A stretch of DNA of 64,000 nucleotides. It comes from Archivesica marissinica (taxonomy: Eukaryota; Mollusca; Bivalvia; Venerida; Vesicomyidae). The notes beneath the pieces are model-generated. The model had not been told where the DNA came from and did not search any database. It saw nothing but the letters and a program-made list of their open reading frames with translations. Shown here piece by piece: positions 49,213-60,600 of this stretch. Both the position numbers and the translations under genes were made by a program. Every line of letters begins with the position of its first letter. Position 1 is the first letter of the stretch. Location of the stretch: NCBI GenBank assembly GCA_014843695.1, contig CM026394.1, positions 36,782,738 to 36,846,737 on the forward strand, read 5' to 3'.

Positions 49213-49784
49213 GGGGTTTCTTCGTTATTATATGTATTAATGATAACTCAACACAGTATTACATTTCTTCTATATAATATCTTGTTTAAATTGGCATCAG
49301 AAATATCCATATATATATAATCAGTGATCTATATATATATACATCGTATCATTAAAAGATTATTTAACAATCCATTTGTGTGAGCCGACTATGCGCTTAC
49401 ACAGTATATTTAACATCCAATCTTTCTAATCCGTCATTACTCAATATCACTATAATCTAATCACTGTTTCTGATTAGATTAACTTTTAATCACCTTCTAT
49501 ATGGTTCGCCGAAACTCTATGTTTCTTCTATGGCTGAACAATTTAATTATTCGACAAATCTTTATAAGTTATATTTCTTATAATGTCCATAATATCTAAG
49601 TATCATAAATACAGTTTATATGTTCTATATACTAGATTGAGATCACGACCTTTCTCGCTCCTGGAGTTAGGCTCTAGTGTGTCTGATCTATGTTAATAAA
49701 ATCCATTTCTTATATACATGATTGAATCAGTGTATATATGATATAACAATTCCTAAAACATCTGTTATTCCTAAACATCTGTTA
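49213..49784. other. AT-rich stretch, nothing identified
   Basis: Includes short ATATAT runs near 49310 and 49335. No exon is supported. Confidence 0.5.
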
Positions 49785-49785
49785 T

Positions 49786-49935
49786 GTTATCTAATATTAC
49801 ACCATCAAACCAGTTCGGTGCCTTTGTATTACATAACTGGACACCTGCAACCACGGCCTTGTTATCTAATATTACACCATCAAACCAGTTCGGTGCCTTT
49901 GTATTACATAACTGGACACCTGCAACCACGGCCTT
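49786..49935. repeat. 75-bp perfect tandem duplication
   Basis: The unit begins gttatctaatattacaccat and contains CCAGTTCGGTGCCTTTGTA; the two copies are identical, so it is recent. Confidence 0.95.
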
Positions 49936-50233
49936 GATAAACTGAGATTAGGCCTAACATCTTAAGTCATTTCCCGCGCGAAGCGAGATTGATAATTTTA
50001 GGCGCGAAAATAATAGCAGACGATTATGCATAATACAAATATATATATATTACATGGTAAACATTTGGCCATATATAGAAACAGTTTAATGTATTTATAT
50101 AATACATTACTATTTATATATAACAATAATAAACATTTCGTGCAAATTGGGGTTTTGCACACTACGACGAGAGTAGAATGAAATAAAGATTATTCTAGTC
50201 AAAATAAGATTATATAGTGTTCAATAATATAGT

Positions 50234-50465
50234 GTGGCGTCCGTGGTCCAATGGTAGAGTGGCGTCCGTGGTCCAATGGTAGAGCGTCCGATATGGAATC
50301 GAACGGTCCGGGTTCGGTACTCAGTCAGGCCACGTATGTATTGTCATTGAGCAAGGCACCTCACACACATTGCTCAGTACTGGTTAACCGCTATGGTCGG
50401 CTAAGCATGCCCAGGAAAACATGTCTACGTCCACACAAGGGGTTTGGCATTAATGGAACATACAT
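50234..50465 (+). mobile_element. SINE-B copy 2, with duplicated A-box region
   Basis: The head piece GTGGCGTCCGTGGTCCAATG is present twice (50234 and 50260), then the rest of the head, the body with GAGCAAGGCACCTCACACAC and an end at GGCATTAATGGAACATACA. Confidence 0.9.
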
Positions 50466-50998
50466 ACATGCAATCTTCAATTATATTTAATATATGTTAA
50501 TTAGGATGGATGTCGATCGTTCTTGCAACTTTGGGCAGTGAACTTGTTTTGTAAGGAATACACTTGTCTGATAGCAACTTTTAACAGTTTGAACAGCAAC
50601 CCATGTCTTGATAACCTACAACCATCGAATATGCTCTTCTGAAAATGTATCCATGCCTTTCCATTATGCTTTGTTTATGTATTATTTGTTATCAATAATT
50701 ATATTGTCATATTTAATGGAATACATTTATTTAATTTAACTGAATATTTAGATGGCGTGACGGTCACAGATAATGACAACTATCAACGAACCAGAACTAT
50801 TTCTTGGAATAACTAGAACTTCTTGCAATGTCGGGATTCTGATTGGCTGAGTCAGCCCATGTGATCGCCGTTCAGAACGCGATGAACCGCAAACGTATGC
50901 TGTTCTCTAAGTATACAACTGGAAGGTGAATATTAATGCGCACCTACGCTAAAATATAGTCCTTTACAACACGGAACATGTAATTTAAGTGTAATGAA
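50466..50998. other. Unique stretch, no supported gene
   Basis: No exon found. A CCAAT-type phrase (GATTGGCTGAGTCAGCC) at 50830-50850 is partly palindromic. Confidence 0.45.
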
Positions 50999-51165
50999 TT
51001 GTTTTTTTAAAAATAATATTTCATTTCATTTTATTTTCATGCATTACATTACAATTATACACCCAATGAAATACGTATAAAACAATTAGAAATTATAATA
51101 GGATTTATTATTATTGCTGTATACGATTTAATATGGGAAAAAAAGCAAATGGGTTGGGCTAAAGA
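50999..51165 (-). mobile_element. Poly(A)-tailed LINE-type 3' end (family R3), copy 1
   Basis: In reverse it reads AGCCCAACCCATTTGC, then an AT-rich 3' UTR ending in TATTTTTAAAAAAACAA. The same arrangement recurs at 62.88 kb. No coding part is preserved. Confidence 0.65.
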
Positions 51166-51700
51166 ATTATGTACGGTATGGAAATCTTGAAGAATCAAAA
51201 CGACAACTTGTTTTGTAATTTGTAACATATTAGGTTTAATTATAACAATTTAATTGTCTTTTTCTGCGTGCCATAAGGGCAGTATCATATTTGAATGATC
51301 TATCTAGGTTCCTGGTTGAGGTATGAGATGTATTTTGCGCCATGAGTTTATTGAAATTAGGTGTAAAAAGCTGACAGTCGAGTTTTGTGCAAATTATGTG
51401 TACACAACTGGCATTTCAGATCTCAGTGAAACGCAGAAGAAGGACATTTAATTGTTTAAATGCATAACTATGTATGTGTTAAGAAGTAGCCAACCTTTCG
51501 GCTGATGCATGGACGGACACCGGACATGACCAAACACCTTCGTGCACTAAGTCTCCAATCCGTAGAAACGGTTTCACAAGAACTGTAGGCTCTGTAAGTG
51601 CTTGCTGAAACTGTAAGCATATAGTTAATGAGAACCATGGGTCAGCTACCACCCATGCATACTATATATAGTTTTAATTTGCTTTCATTGTTTTCATCAC

Positions 51701-51902
51701 AGGTTTGATCCCTCGTCTGACCCTAATAAAATTAACAGTCTTTCAGATGGTACGTTAAACCGAGGTCTCGTGTCGGTGCTTTACACTGTGCACGTAACGT
51801 AAAAGAACCAGAGGAGACTCTGGAATGGGTCTCTGTCTGTATCATTGCACTATCCTCCAAAAATCTAAAATGACTAATCTCTTCAGGAGGCGTCGGTCAT
51901 AT
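51701..51902 (+). mobile_element. SINE-A copy 5, lacking head and tail end
   Basis: Begins at the B box (GGTTTGATCCCTCGTCTGAC) and stops within the tail at GGAGGCGTCGGTCAT. A small duplication, CACGTAACGTAA, is present. Confidence 0.87.
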
Positions 51903-52099
51903 TAATTATGAATTGCACCCTACACACATATTAATGACAATGGCCACATTCGTGGATTAGTTACTGCTTGTCGTGACGTTCCCGGTAAAAATTTATTAAA
52001 ATAAAATTTGAATTGAATTGAATTGAAGTCCTGTTACCAGCAATGTTCTGTTACCAGTTTTCGGACGTAGTCGAGTTGGATGAAAACAAATATGGTCAT

Positions 52100-52230
52100 A
52101 CTTGTAGCGACTCTTCAGCTATTATTGGTGGAGGAACACCCCGGTGCCCCTCCGAGAGTCCTGGTGCCCTCCGAGCAGTATTCAGGCACGGACGGGCACC
52201 AGGTAGAACCACCGATCTTCCGACCACAAA
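52100..52230 (-). mobile_element. SINE-H copy 3, partial
   Basis: AGCTATTATTGGTGGAGGAA, then GTGCCCCTCCGAG followed again by GTCCTGGTGCCCTCCGAGC, i.e. one extra partial unit, and ACCACCGATCTTCCG. It shows the first step of the duplication seen at 46.5 kb. Confidence 0.75.
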
Positions 52231-52990
52231 TTAAACTGATATATACGAACATGGATTAAATCAAGAAGACGACATACCAATAACTGATGTTGTATGATAT
52301 GCGACTGTTTTACCAGAAATGTATTTATTTATCTTACGTTGTCATGGATACCTCAAATGATTCTTGTTCCGGTTCCTCTTCCACACCCGCGTGTTTCATG
52401 TTTCTTGATTATGTCGTCTGAGTTCGCTATATACAATGTAACAATCAATTGCTATAGTACATGAAGATACCATTAATTGTGTACATAAAAGTACGACAAC
52501 ATACGACAACATACCACAACATACGATATAATCAACGATGAGGATTGTTTCGTTGCGTGGGGAAGCCACCTTCGTAGTTACTCTGCACATACTGCCGAGC
52601 CTCCGTGGTGTAATAGACATGTTTACGCCCTGTAGCCAAAGGGTTGCAGGTTAGAGTCACGTCAGTACCGCGATGGTGTTGTTCTTCCTTCATTTCACAA
52701 TCGAACTATAATTAATGTGTGATAAGTAAGCCTAAACATCTAGATAACAAAATACTACCGCATAGCCTGGCGCCTGGTATGGTATGTAAAACTCTAACGC
52801 ATAATTCTTGGCATACCGATGTTGGTCAGTGATTTAGTGATCAAGTTGCTGACTGCCATGCCAGGGTCGCTAGTTCGATACCTCATCCCATCATAATAAT
52901 ATGACAGAGCCGGTATCTCCCCATCCAATAACACCTGGATAGTCGCCATAAACTGTTGGTGCGAATTTAAATTCCAAGAACTAACAAACA
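52231..52990. other. Stretch with two weak tRNA-like SINE fragments
   Basis: 52598-52665 has GCCTCCGTGGTGTAATAGAC with a poor B box; 52815-52985 has TTTAGTGATCAAGTTGC and AGTTCGATACC. Both look like old tRNA-derived heads but are single or too diverged to group firmly. Confidence 0.4.
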
Positions 52991-53049
52991 AACTAACATA
53001 TTGCTTAGCACTCTAAAACATTCCCATGCCTTAAACAACAATAACTAAC

Positions 53050-53250
53050 CGCTGCAGGTGCGAAATGTCCGGAGTTCGAGCCCCACTGGAGCCGTTACGA
53101 GTGTGCCCTTAGGCAAGGCATTTAAATTCCACGTTGCCTCTTCTATCTCCCTCGTGGCGATGGATTCCATCAGGAATGAGGTCTCGAGAGTGATTTATAT
53201 AAGTTGAAATAACTTCGCAATCGAGCTAAAATAAATGTGTATAAACTAAA
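53050..53250 (+). mobile_element. SINE-C copy, truncated at the start of the head
   Basis: Begins in the anticodon arm (GCAGGTGCGAAATGTCCGG), with B box GAGTTCGAGCCCC, and continues to TATAAACTAAA. Confidence 0.9.
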
Positions 53251-53548
53251 CAACAATAAAAAGCATACTACAAACTGCTGCGCATTACTCCAATGATTTG
53301 CCCCAGTATATAATTTTAATACATATATAGAATACAGTTGTCACACTATTTGATTTCCGTATCTTAGCTGCTGATTAGGCGCTAGTTAATTCGTTAATAC
53401 CAAGATATCCGATATACACGGCATTCATCAGTGAATAAGGTTTACTGCGGTCCCCGATTTGGGGTCAACATATCGAATTTTTCAAAGACAGGGTAAGAAC
53501 ACAATGCATAAAAGTTTAAAGAGTTTATGATTGTGGTACCCACACTGA

Positions 53549-54575
53549 AAAGGTCAGCCCTTTCTGACTTATGACTCAGTTATGAGACACCTCTTATGGT
53601 TAACATCAGTGCATGTATACTTCCCGAAACCTAGCCCTGTTGGCCAGGCGCCAGGTTGATAGGCAAGCAGTCACCAATAGTTTTTTTTTTTTTTTTTTTT
53701 TTTTTGAGGCCCCAACAGTGGGTAACCCCGTTTATTTTTTTAATGTAGCATATACATAGTCATAGATATCACATTCAACACATAGTAATTATACACAATG
53801 ACCTTGATTTAACATAGTAGTCTAAATTAATTTGAAAATGTAACGGGTTAATGAGTTGTCTCCCTTTACCAATAAAGAGATAAAAACCAAATCATTTGTA
53901 ATATTTTGATTTAAAATTGATAGAATATTGAATTATTATATCCAAAACAAAGATACGTCTTCTAGAAAGAGAAGTCTTGTTCGAAAGAAAAGACAAGACT
54001 ATAGTTTAGGTTTTATATTTTGTAGTACAATAGGCTAGCATATTTTTTTTTAAGAGACTCATGTAAATTAAATAATATATTAAACGCTGTAAGTTTTCAT
54101 TTAAGAGCATGTATCAATAATACATATAAATGATTATTGAAATATACAATAACAGTATGATTCTGAGGTCAAAAGTTTACCTGGGTATAAATTATTCCTG
54201 CTCGGAAATAAAAACAGTATATTGATTGTAATGAATGTGAAATCAACAATAAGTCATGAATTGCTATTATACCGAAAAAACAACAAAAACAAGGTCATTC
54301 TCGAGAGACGAGGTCACTCTCGAAACAGTACAAATGTACTTTAGATAAACTGGAATGTGAAAAAAGAATAGAAGGGGGGGGAAAAAGAAAAAAAAGAGTA
54401 CATATACAAGGTAGAGAGATATATATAGAGACTGGTCCGCCTTCCACACAACACACCAACACACTAGTTTCCATCTCCGGACAATACTGCAAATTCCTTC
54501 CAATTTTGTTCGAATTTATTCACCAATAGTTAGCTAGATGGCGGCTCACCAACTAGCCATATCAAAGTATGCATT
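53549..54575 (-). mobile_element. SINE-E copy 3, split by a LINE insertion
   Basis: Left part 53549-53681 (CTTTCTGACTTATGA, GGCCAGGCGCCAGG) and right part 54531-54575 (AGCTAGATGGCGGCTCACC) are SINE-E body pieces. The tRNA head is not preserved. Confidence 0.82.
53682..54519 (-). mobile_element. Poly(A) retroposon inserted in SINE-E3 with a 12-bp target duplication
   Basis: Flanked by tcaccaatagtt at 53670-53681 and 54520-54531. On the reverse strand the 838-bp insert begins EFEQNWKEFAVLS-like coding sequence, soon stops, continues as an AT-rich 3' UTR and ends ATAAACGGGGTTACCCAC, GTTGGGGCCTC and about 25 A. This is the structure of a 5'-truncated L1/Tx1-type LINE. Its clade is inferred from the poly(A) tail and size. 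Confidence 0.85.
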
Positions 54576-54707
54576 GTACAAACTGTATAGTATTGGGAAA
54601 TAAAATATGTTTAAATTAATCACATAAAGTGGACTGACGCCCACAATAACCATGGTTCCTGGTCCCCCGATGTACCAATACATGTGTTACTGGTACATAG
54701 CATTATC

Positions 54708-55340
54708 TGCTCGAAGGCAGGGGTATCATTGGGTACCATCAACTCACTATACTATCTGCTCGAAGGCAGGGGTATCATTGGGTACCACCAACTCACTGTA
54801 CTATCTGCTCGAAGGCAGGGGTATCATTGGGTACCACCAACTCACTGTACTATCTGCTCGAAGGCAGGGGTATCATTGGGTACCACCAACTCACTGTACT
54901 ATCTGCTCGAAGGCAGGGGTATCATTGGGTACCACCACTCACTGACATCTGCTCGAAGGCAGGGGTATCATTGGGACATCAACTCACTGTACACTCTGCT
55001 CGAAGGCAGGGGTATCATTGGGTACCATCAACTCACTGTACTATCTGCTCGAAGGCAGGGGTATCATTGGGTACCATCAACTCACTGTACTATCTGCTCG
55101 AAGGCAGGGGTATCATTGGGTACCATCAACTCACTGTACACTCTGCTCGAAGGCAGGGGTATCATTGGGTACCACCAACTCACTGTACACTCTGCTCGAA
55201 GGCAGGGGTATCATTGGGTACCATCAACTCACTGTACACTCTGCTCGAAGGCAGGGGTATCATTGGGTACCATCAACTCACTGTACACTCTGCTCGAAGG
55301 CAGGGGTATCATTGGGTACTATCAGCTCACTGTAGCCAGG
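54708..55340. repeat. 49-bp minisatellite, about 13 copies
   Basis: The unit begins tgctcgaaggcaggggtatc and continues attgggtaccatcaactcac. Confidence 0.95.
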
Positions 55341-55392
55341 TTTTGGATTACCTTTTCGGATAGAATGCAATTTACCGGCACGCGACATGTTT

Positions 55393-55490
55393 ATGGTTAG
55401 GGTTAGGAATACGTTTAGGGTTAGCGTTATTGTTAGAGTAAGGGTACCGGGGTTAGTGTTAGGGTAAGGGGTATGCTTAGTGTTTTTTTA
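55393..55490. repeat. Degenerate interstitial telomere-like tract
   Basis: GGTTAGGGTTAGGAATACG, GTTTAGGGTTAGCG, GTTAGTGTTAGGGTAAGGGG: repeated TTAGGG/GTTAGGG with point changes over about 100 bp. TTAGGG is the usual metazoan and molluscan telomere unit. Confidence 0.75.
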
Positions 55491-55499
55491 GGGTTTTTT

Positions 55500-56440
55500 G
55501 GCATGGAAAAGTTACCCCCTCACTCATATAGTTTGCACACAGGGTGGCCATTATTCTATGGCATGGAAAAGTGACCCCCTCACTTGTACATTGTAAATAT
55601 AGGGGGGGGGGGTCGTTATTCTATGGCATGGAAAAGTGACCCCCCTCACTCGTACAGTGTAAGCATAGGGGTGTTTTATTCTACAGTGGCGCCGCGCCTA
55701 TGACGGCCAATAATTCGGCAAGAAACGGCAATTTAAAAGAAACAAAAAATATATAGGTGAAGAAAAAAAAAGAACTAAAAGAAGGAAAAAGTGAAAAATG
55801 AAGTGGCCCAAAAATGCAATAAAAATGGGAGGGGGGTATAGGTAGGTATGTCATATTGTGTTGTTCTAAGAGAAATTGTAAATCAATATCCTGCAAATAG
55901 GCCTGCAAATAGCCCTATTTATGTCACAAGGTTAAGCAAAAAAATCTCCAGCAAAGGAGAGCCCTTAGGGGAAACCCCTACCATACCCAAATGACAGGGA
56001 TGATATACTGCTATAGGAGGCTTCACGGGTGTGTAAAATATACGCCAAAACGCACCAGAGGCGTTCTAGGTTTCAAATGTTCTGGGGGAGATCCCCCAGA
56101 CCCCCCTGGTGGGAAGGGGAACCCCTCCTACACCCTCCCAAATCGGCGCTCGGTGGGCCGCCCCAATCGCTAAAACCGCGCGGCGCGCCTGTTCTATGGC
56201 ATGGAAAAGTGACTCCCTCACTCGTATAGTTTACATACATGGGGGGTCATTATTCTATGGTATGGAAAAGTGCATGAGCCCTCCTCACTTGTACTGTGTA
56301 AACATAGGGTGTCGTTATTCTATGGTATGGAAAAGTGAACCCTCACTCGTACAGTGGTGTACGCATAGGGGGGGGGGGTCTTTATTATATGGCATGGACA
56401 AGTGACCCTCTCACTCGTATAGTTTACATACATATATATA
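55500..56440. repeat. ~62-bp diverged tandem array, 7 copies, split by a TIR element
   Basis: Units carry TATTCTATGGCATGGAAAAG, then TGACCCCCTCACTCGTA and a G-rich run. Three units precede and four follow the insertion at 55684-56191. Confidence 0.88.
55684..56191. mobile_element. Non-autonomous DNA transposon (MITE-like), 508 bp
   Basis: Imperfect terminal inverted repeats: CAGTGGCGCCGCGCC at the left, GGCGCGCCTG (reverse CAGGCGCGCC) at the right. Flanked by a 5-bp duplication ttcta at 55679-55683 and 56192-56196. There is no transposase; the interior has GATCCCCCAGACCCCCCTGG. The interruption of a repeat array makes the borders easy to read. The superfamily is not assigned. Confidence 0.75.
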
Positions 56441-56964
56441 TATCTCCATTGTGCTATGCTACTAAAATGTTTGGGGACAAACAATATTATTAGCTAATAT
56501 TCTCGTTAGTGCTATCTTGTTATCATTTTTATTTCCTTGAGTTGAAATAATCAGCTAAAATGTTCTTTGGGTTCGTAATAAATCTGAATCACATGAATGC
56601 TTTATATTAATTCGTTTATTGACATAGATGGAAAAAGACGTACAAAAAAGTCATTTTACCTGTTCAGTTGAATAATTAGTATAGTTTGTAAGTAATATAA
56701 TTAATGTAGTCAAAGAAACACATCACAAAACTGAAAGTAGAGCATCCATGCTCGAGTGGTATAACGCGCTGCCGTTAGAACTATCCGTTCACCAGGGCTG
56801 CAGTTGCACAGTTTCCCTCCATTCATCTGTTCATGACGGCATGAGTGCTATTCTCTTATTGTTAATTGCAAATTATCGACACTATTCGATTCATTTGATG
56901 TGAAAGTGTCATTTGATCAGATGTGTTGTAAAAAAACTTTGTTTAAAGTTATTGTAGTAGTGTC
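56441..56964. other. Unique stretch, no supported gene
   Basis: A weak tRNA-like phrase (ATGCTCGAGTGGTATAACGC) at 56747 is not backed by a B box. Confidence 0.45.
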
Positions 56965-57252
56965 TACATCCCCGCGAGGGGTTCGACATACCCGCAAGGG
57001 GTTCGACATTAGAGGAAGATAGATAGATCTATAATAGTGTGGCATCCATGGTTCAGTGGTAGAGCATCAAATTTGGAATAAAACGGTCCACGTTCGATAC
57101 TCTTGTCAGGCCACGGCGTATGTAGTGTCATTGAGCAAGGCATCTCACACACATTGCTTAGTACTGGTTAATCACTTAGGTCAGCTAAGCCTGCCCAGGA
57201 AAACATGTCTAGGTTCCACAAGTGGTTTGACATTAATGGTACATACATACAA
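56965..57252 (+). mobile_element. SINE-B copy 3, preceded by a doubled SINE-B tail fragment
   Basis: 57037-57252 is a nearly full SINE-B (head GGCATCCATGGTTCAGTGG, body GAGCAAGGCATCTCACACAC). Just before it, GAGGGGTTCGACATACC / AAGGGGTTCGACATTAG is a doubled tail piece. Confidence 0.82.
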
Positions 57253-57602
57253 CCAAATAACTGAACCGCCAATCAAAATCGTCCATTTATAGGACGGTAA
57301 AAGCATGATTAATGTACCTGATATTCAAGAAGTTTTATCCATTGTTAATTTGCGTTATAGAGTAATGACTACAAGTTAACTGTGTTGTGTCAAAACGACA
57401 ATCTGACACTGCATCACCCCTGAAAATAGAATTGCCGATTCTGCAATGATAACTAAAACAAACAATGTACAGCAGCAATAAAAATGGCATCCGAATCTGC
57501 TCTTAATCAGTATTTTATAGAGTAGTGATCCAGAACGAAAAGTATTTCTGCGCTTTAAGGTTTATTGCAATTTGAACATGTTGAATGTCTTGCAGGAACA
57601 TC

Positions 57603-57696
57603 ATGGACGAGCTACAGAAGTTGGAGCATCTCTCCCTAGTTTCCAAAGTATGTACTGAGCTCGACAACCATCTTGGCATGAACGACAAAGATCTTG
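57603..57696 (+). CDS. DHX8: DHX8 coding exon 1
   Basis: From [34 protein letters not shown], then one base before donor CTTG|GTAAAT. Confidence 0.93.
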
Positions 57697-60600
57697 GTAA
57701 ATTAATCTTAATTTCTTATGGTAAATCAATTACAAAATAATTGTAACAGACTGTAGTGCTGATCCACTCCAGGATGTTAGTGCAGTGGTTAGCACGCTCT
57801 CTTCTTGCTCATGCAACCATTGTTCACTGCTTAGATTGGGAATCATGCGAGATGATAAAGGTAGAACTTGTTGTTTTCTCTGTGCACCACGTATTTGCCT
57901 TCATCTGCACCAACGAGAGTGATTAATGTAAGTTTATCAAAGCTTCTTTCGTAATCGTAAAATAAATAAAGTTTATGCTTAACTCATTGCATGCTTTGTC
58001 AAATAAAGGCTCTATGGCAGGTAGCCAAGTGTTCTTATATGACAAGGCTCATGCCGGAGCTCAAACTACGGAGAAGTGAGTCACCTCAGACTATTTCTCC
58101 TATATCATCACCTAGCCGGAGAATAACACTCTTGGCTTGCAAAAGGTCAGTGATTCTACACGGGTGCCTGTGTATGTGTCTGTTGTAGGGCCACCCGGGC
58201 CTTCCTCCACCAATAATAGCTGGAGATTCAACATATGAGCCATCAACCTAATCTTTCATGCAACTTTAAACCAAAAAGACAAAGAAAGAAACACAAGCCC
58301 CCGTACTGAAAGCACAGTGGTCACGTGATGTCAGTTAATGAGGTTCTTCTTTCTTCGTGTGAAAATTGCCATATAAAATGGCACACACTCCATAAGCTTT
58401 AGAAGTTGAAAACTCTAGAAATAGAAGGAAACCTTTATGACACTAATGACACATTTTGATATAATAAAACGGTACTACAATAGACCTAGTGTTTTCAATT
58501 ATGTAACTTTAATGCGTGTGTTTTTACGTTTATTTATCGTCGCTACAGGTTGCCCATATGAGCGACGCCTCCTGAAGAGATTAGTTATTTTAGATTTTTG
58601 GAGGATAGTGCAATGATACAGACAGAGACCCATTCCAGAGTCTCCTCTGGTTCTTTTACGTGCACGGCTTAAAGCACCGACACGAGCCCTCGGTTTAACG
58701 TCCCATCTGAAAGACTGTTAATTTTATTAGGGTCAGACTGGGGATCGAACCTGCGATCCCTGGATTACCAGTCCAGCGTGTTACCACTGGACTACAGATC
58801 CCTCTGTCTTCTTTAATGCAATCTCTCAACAATAATATTATAGCAAGAAACTCAGACACATGCGCGGTTCAATTCCATCGAATATGTAACTTGACTTTGT
58901 TTATAAATTAATTTTAGTACGGTACTACTTTAACTGAGTTCAACCTCCTTTATTTGGATTTCTGCAAGATATTTTAAATCAGATTCCATATTGTTGTACT
59001 TACATGTATATGTTTAAGCAATCTGTATTCATTGTAATGTCTGACAACAATGAGAATGGAAAGTAAATTTATTCCTACGTGTTCAGGGCTTCATAGCAGC
59101 AACTAAGCGTTTCGAGATCTAATAATTTACCATCAAATATCCGTCCCTTTATCTACGCAGCGTGTGAGACAGTACCTATTTTATTCTACTAATGTTAAAT
59201 TAACCTGAATTAATTATTAACATTCAGTGTTCAAGTTTAAATAAGATAAATTTAAAATTAGTCAATGCTAAAACAATACCTACATTTACCATCCACTGAC
59301 TCCAATGTGCTAAATGTATATGCTTGCACTATGGAAATGTATATGCTTGCACTATGGAAATATATATGCTTGCACTATGGAAATGTATATGCTTGCACTA
59401 TGGAAATGTATATGCTTGCACTATGGAAATGTATATGCTTGCACTATGGAAATGTATATGCTTGCACTATGGAAATGTATATGCTTGCACTATGGAAATG
59501 TATATGCTTGCACTATGGAAAGGAATTAATATAAGCATTTTGTTTTCCAACCCAAATGTTTTCTTTTGCAGCACTTTATATTCTTGTATGTTATTTTCTG
59601 AATAAAATATGTGTAAACTAAAGTATAATGTATTATATGTATACATGTAGTATGAGTATGTATTGTCAATACTGTATAATATTATGACAATGCTTTTGTG
59701 TATAATATATGCATTGTACAATGATGAACTTCTTAGTTCTAATCGGAAAATAATATTTCTTCTGCTTTTATTAATTTCCTGATAAAGTATGTAACAATGG
59801 CATAAAGGAGTGAGTCTGTTTCATGGAATTGGTGTCTTAAGAAGTTCTACAGTTACATGATTGGCAAATTCAATTTCCAAAACTTCATCTGAGTCATCCA
59901 GATCCCACATGTTCATTGGCTGTTACATCCAGATCCCACATGTTCATTGGCTGTTACATCCAGATCCCACATGTTCATTGGCTGTTACATCCAGGTCCCA
60001 CATGTTCATTGGCTGTTACATCCAGGTCCCACATGTTCATTGGCTGTTACATCCAGATCCCACATGTTCATTGGCTGTTACATCCAGATCCCACATGTTC
60101 ATTGGCTGTTACATCCAGATCCCACATGTTCATTGGCTGTTACATCCAGGTCCCACATGTTCATTGGCTGTTACATCCAGGTCCCACATGTTCATTGGCT
60201 GTTACATCCAGATCCCACATGTTCATTGGCTGTTACATCCAGTCCCACATGTTCATTGGCTGTTACATCCAGATCCCACATGTTCATTGGCTGTTACATC
60301 CAGATCCCACATGTTCATTGGCTGTTACATCCAGGTCCCACATGTTCATTGGCTGTTACATCCAGGTCCCACATGTTCATTGGCTGTTACATCCAGGTCC
60401 CACATGTTCATTGGCTGTTACATCCAGGTCACTGAATATTTGATTCTATAGTAAGACATAGATCTGTTTCAGTCCTTATATTTACTTTCTTCCAGCCGAA
60501 TTCATCATATCACTAGCAGAGAAGAACGACACGTTTGAATCTTTTAAGAAAGTCCTCCTAGAGAATGGTGCAGAATTTGAGGTAGGACAATAAATATTTT

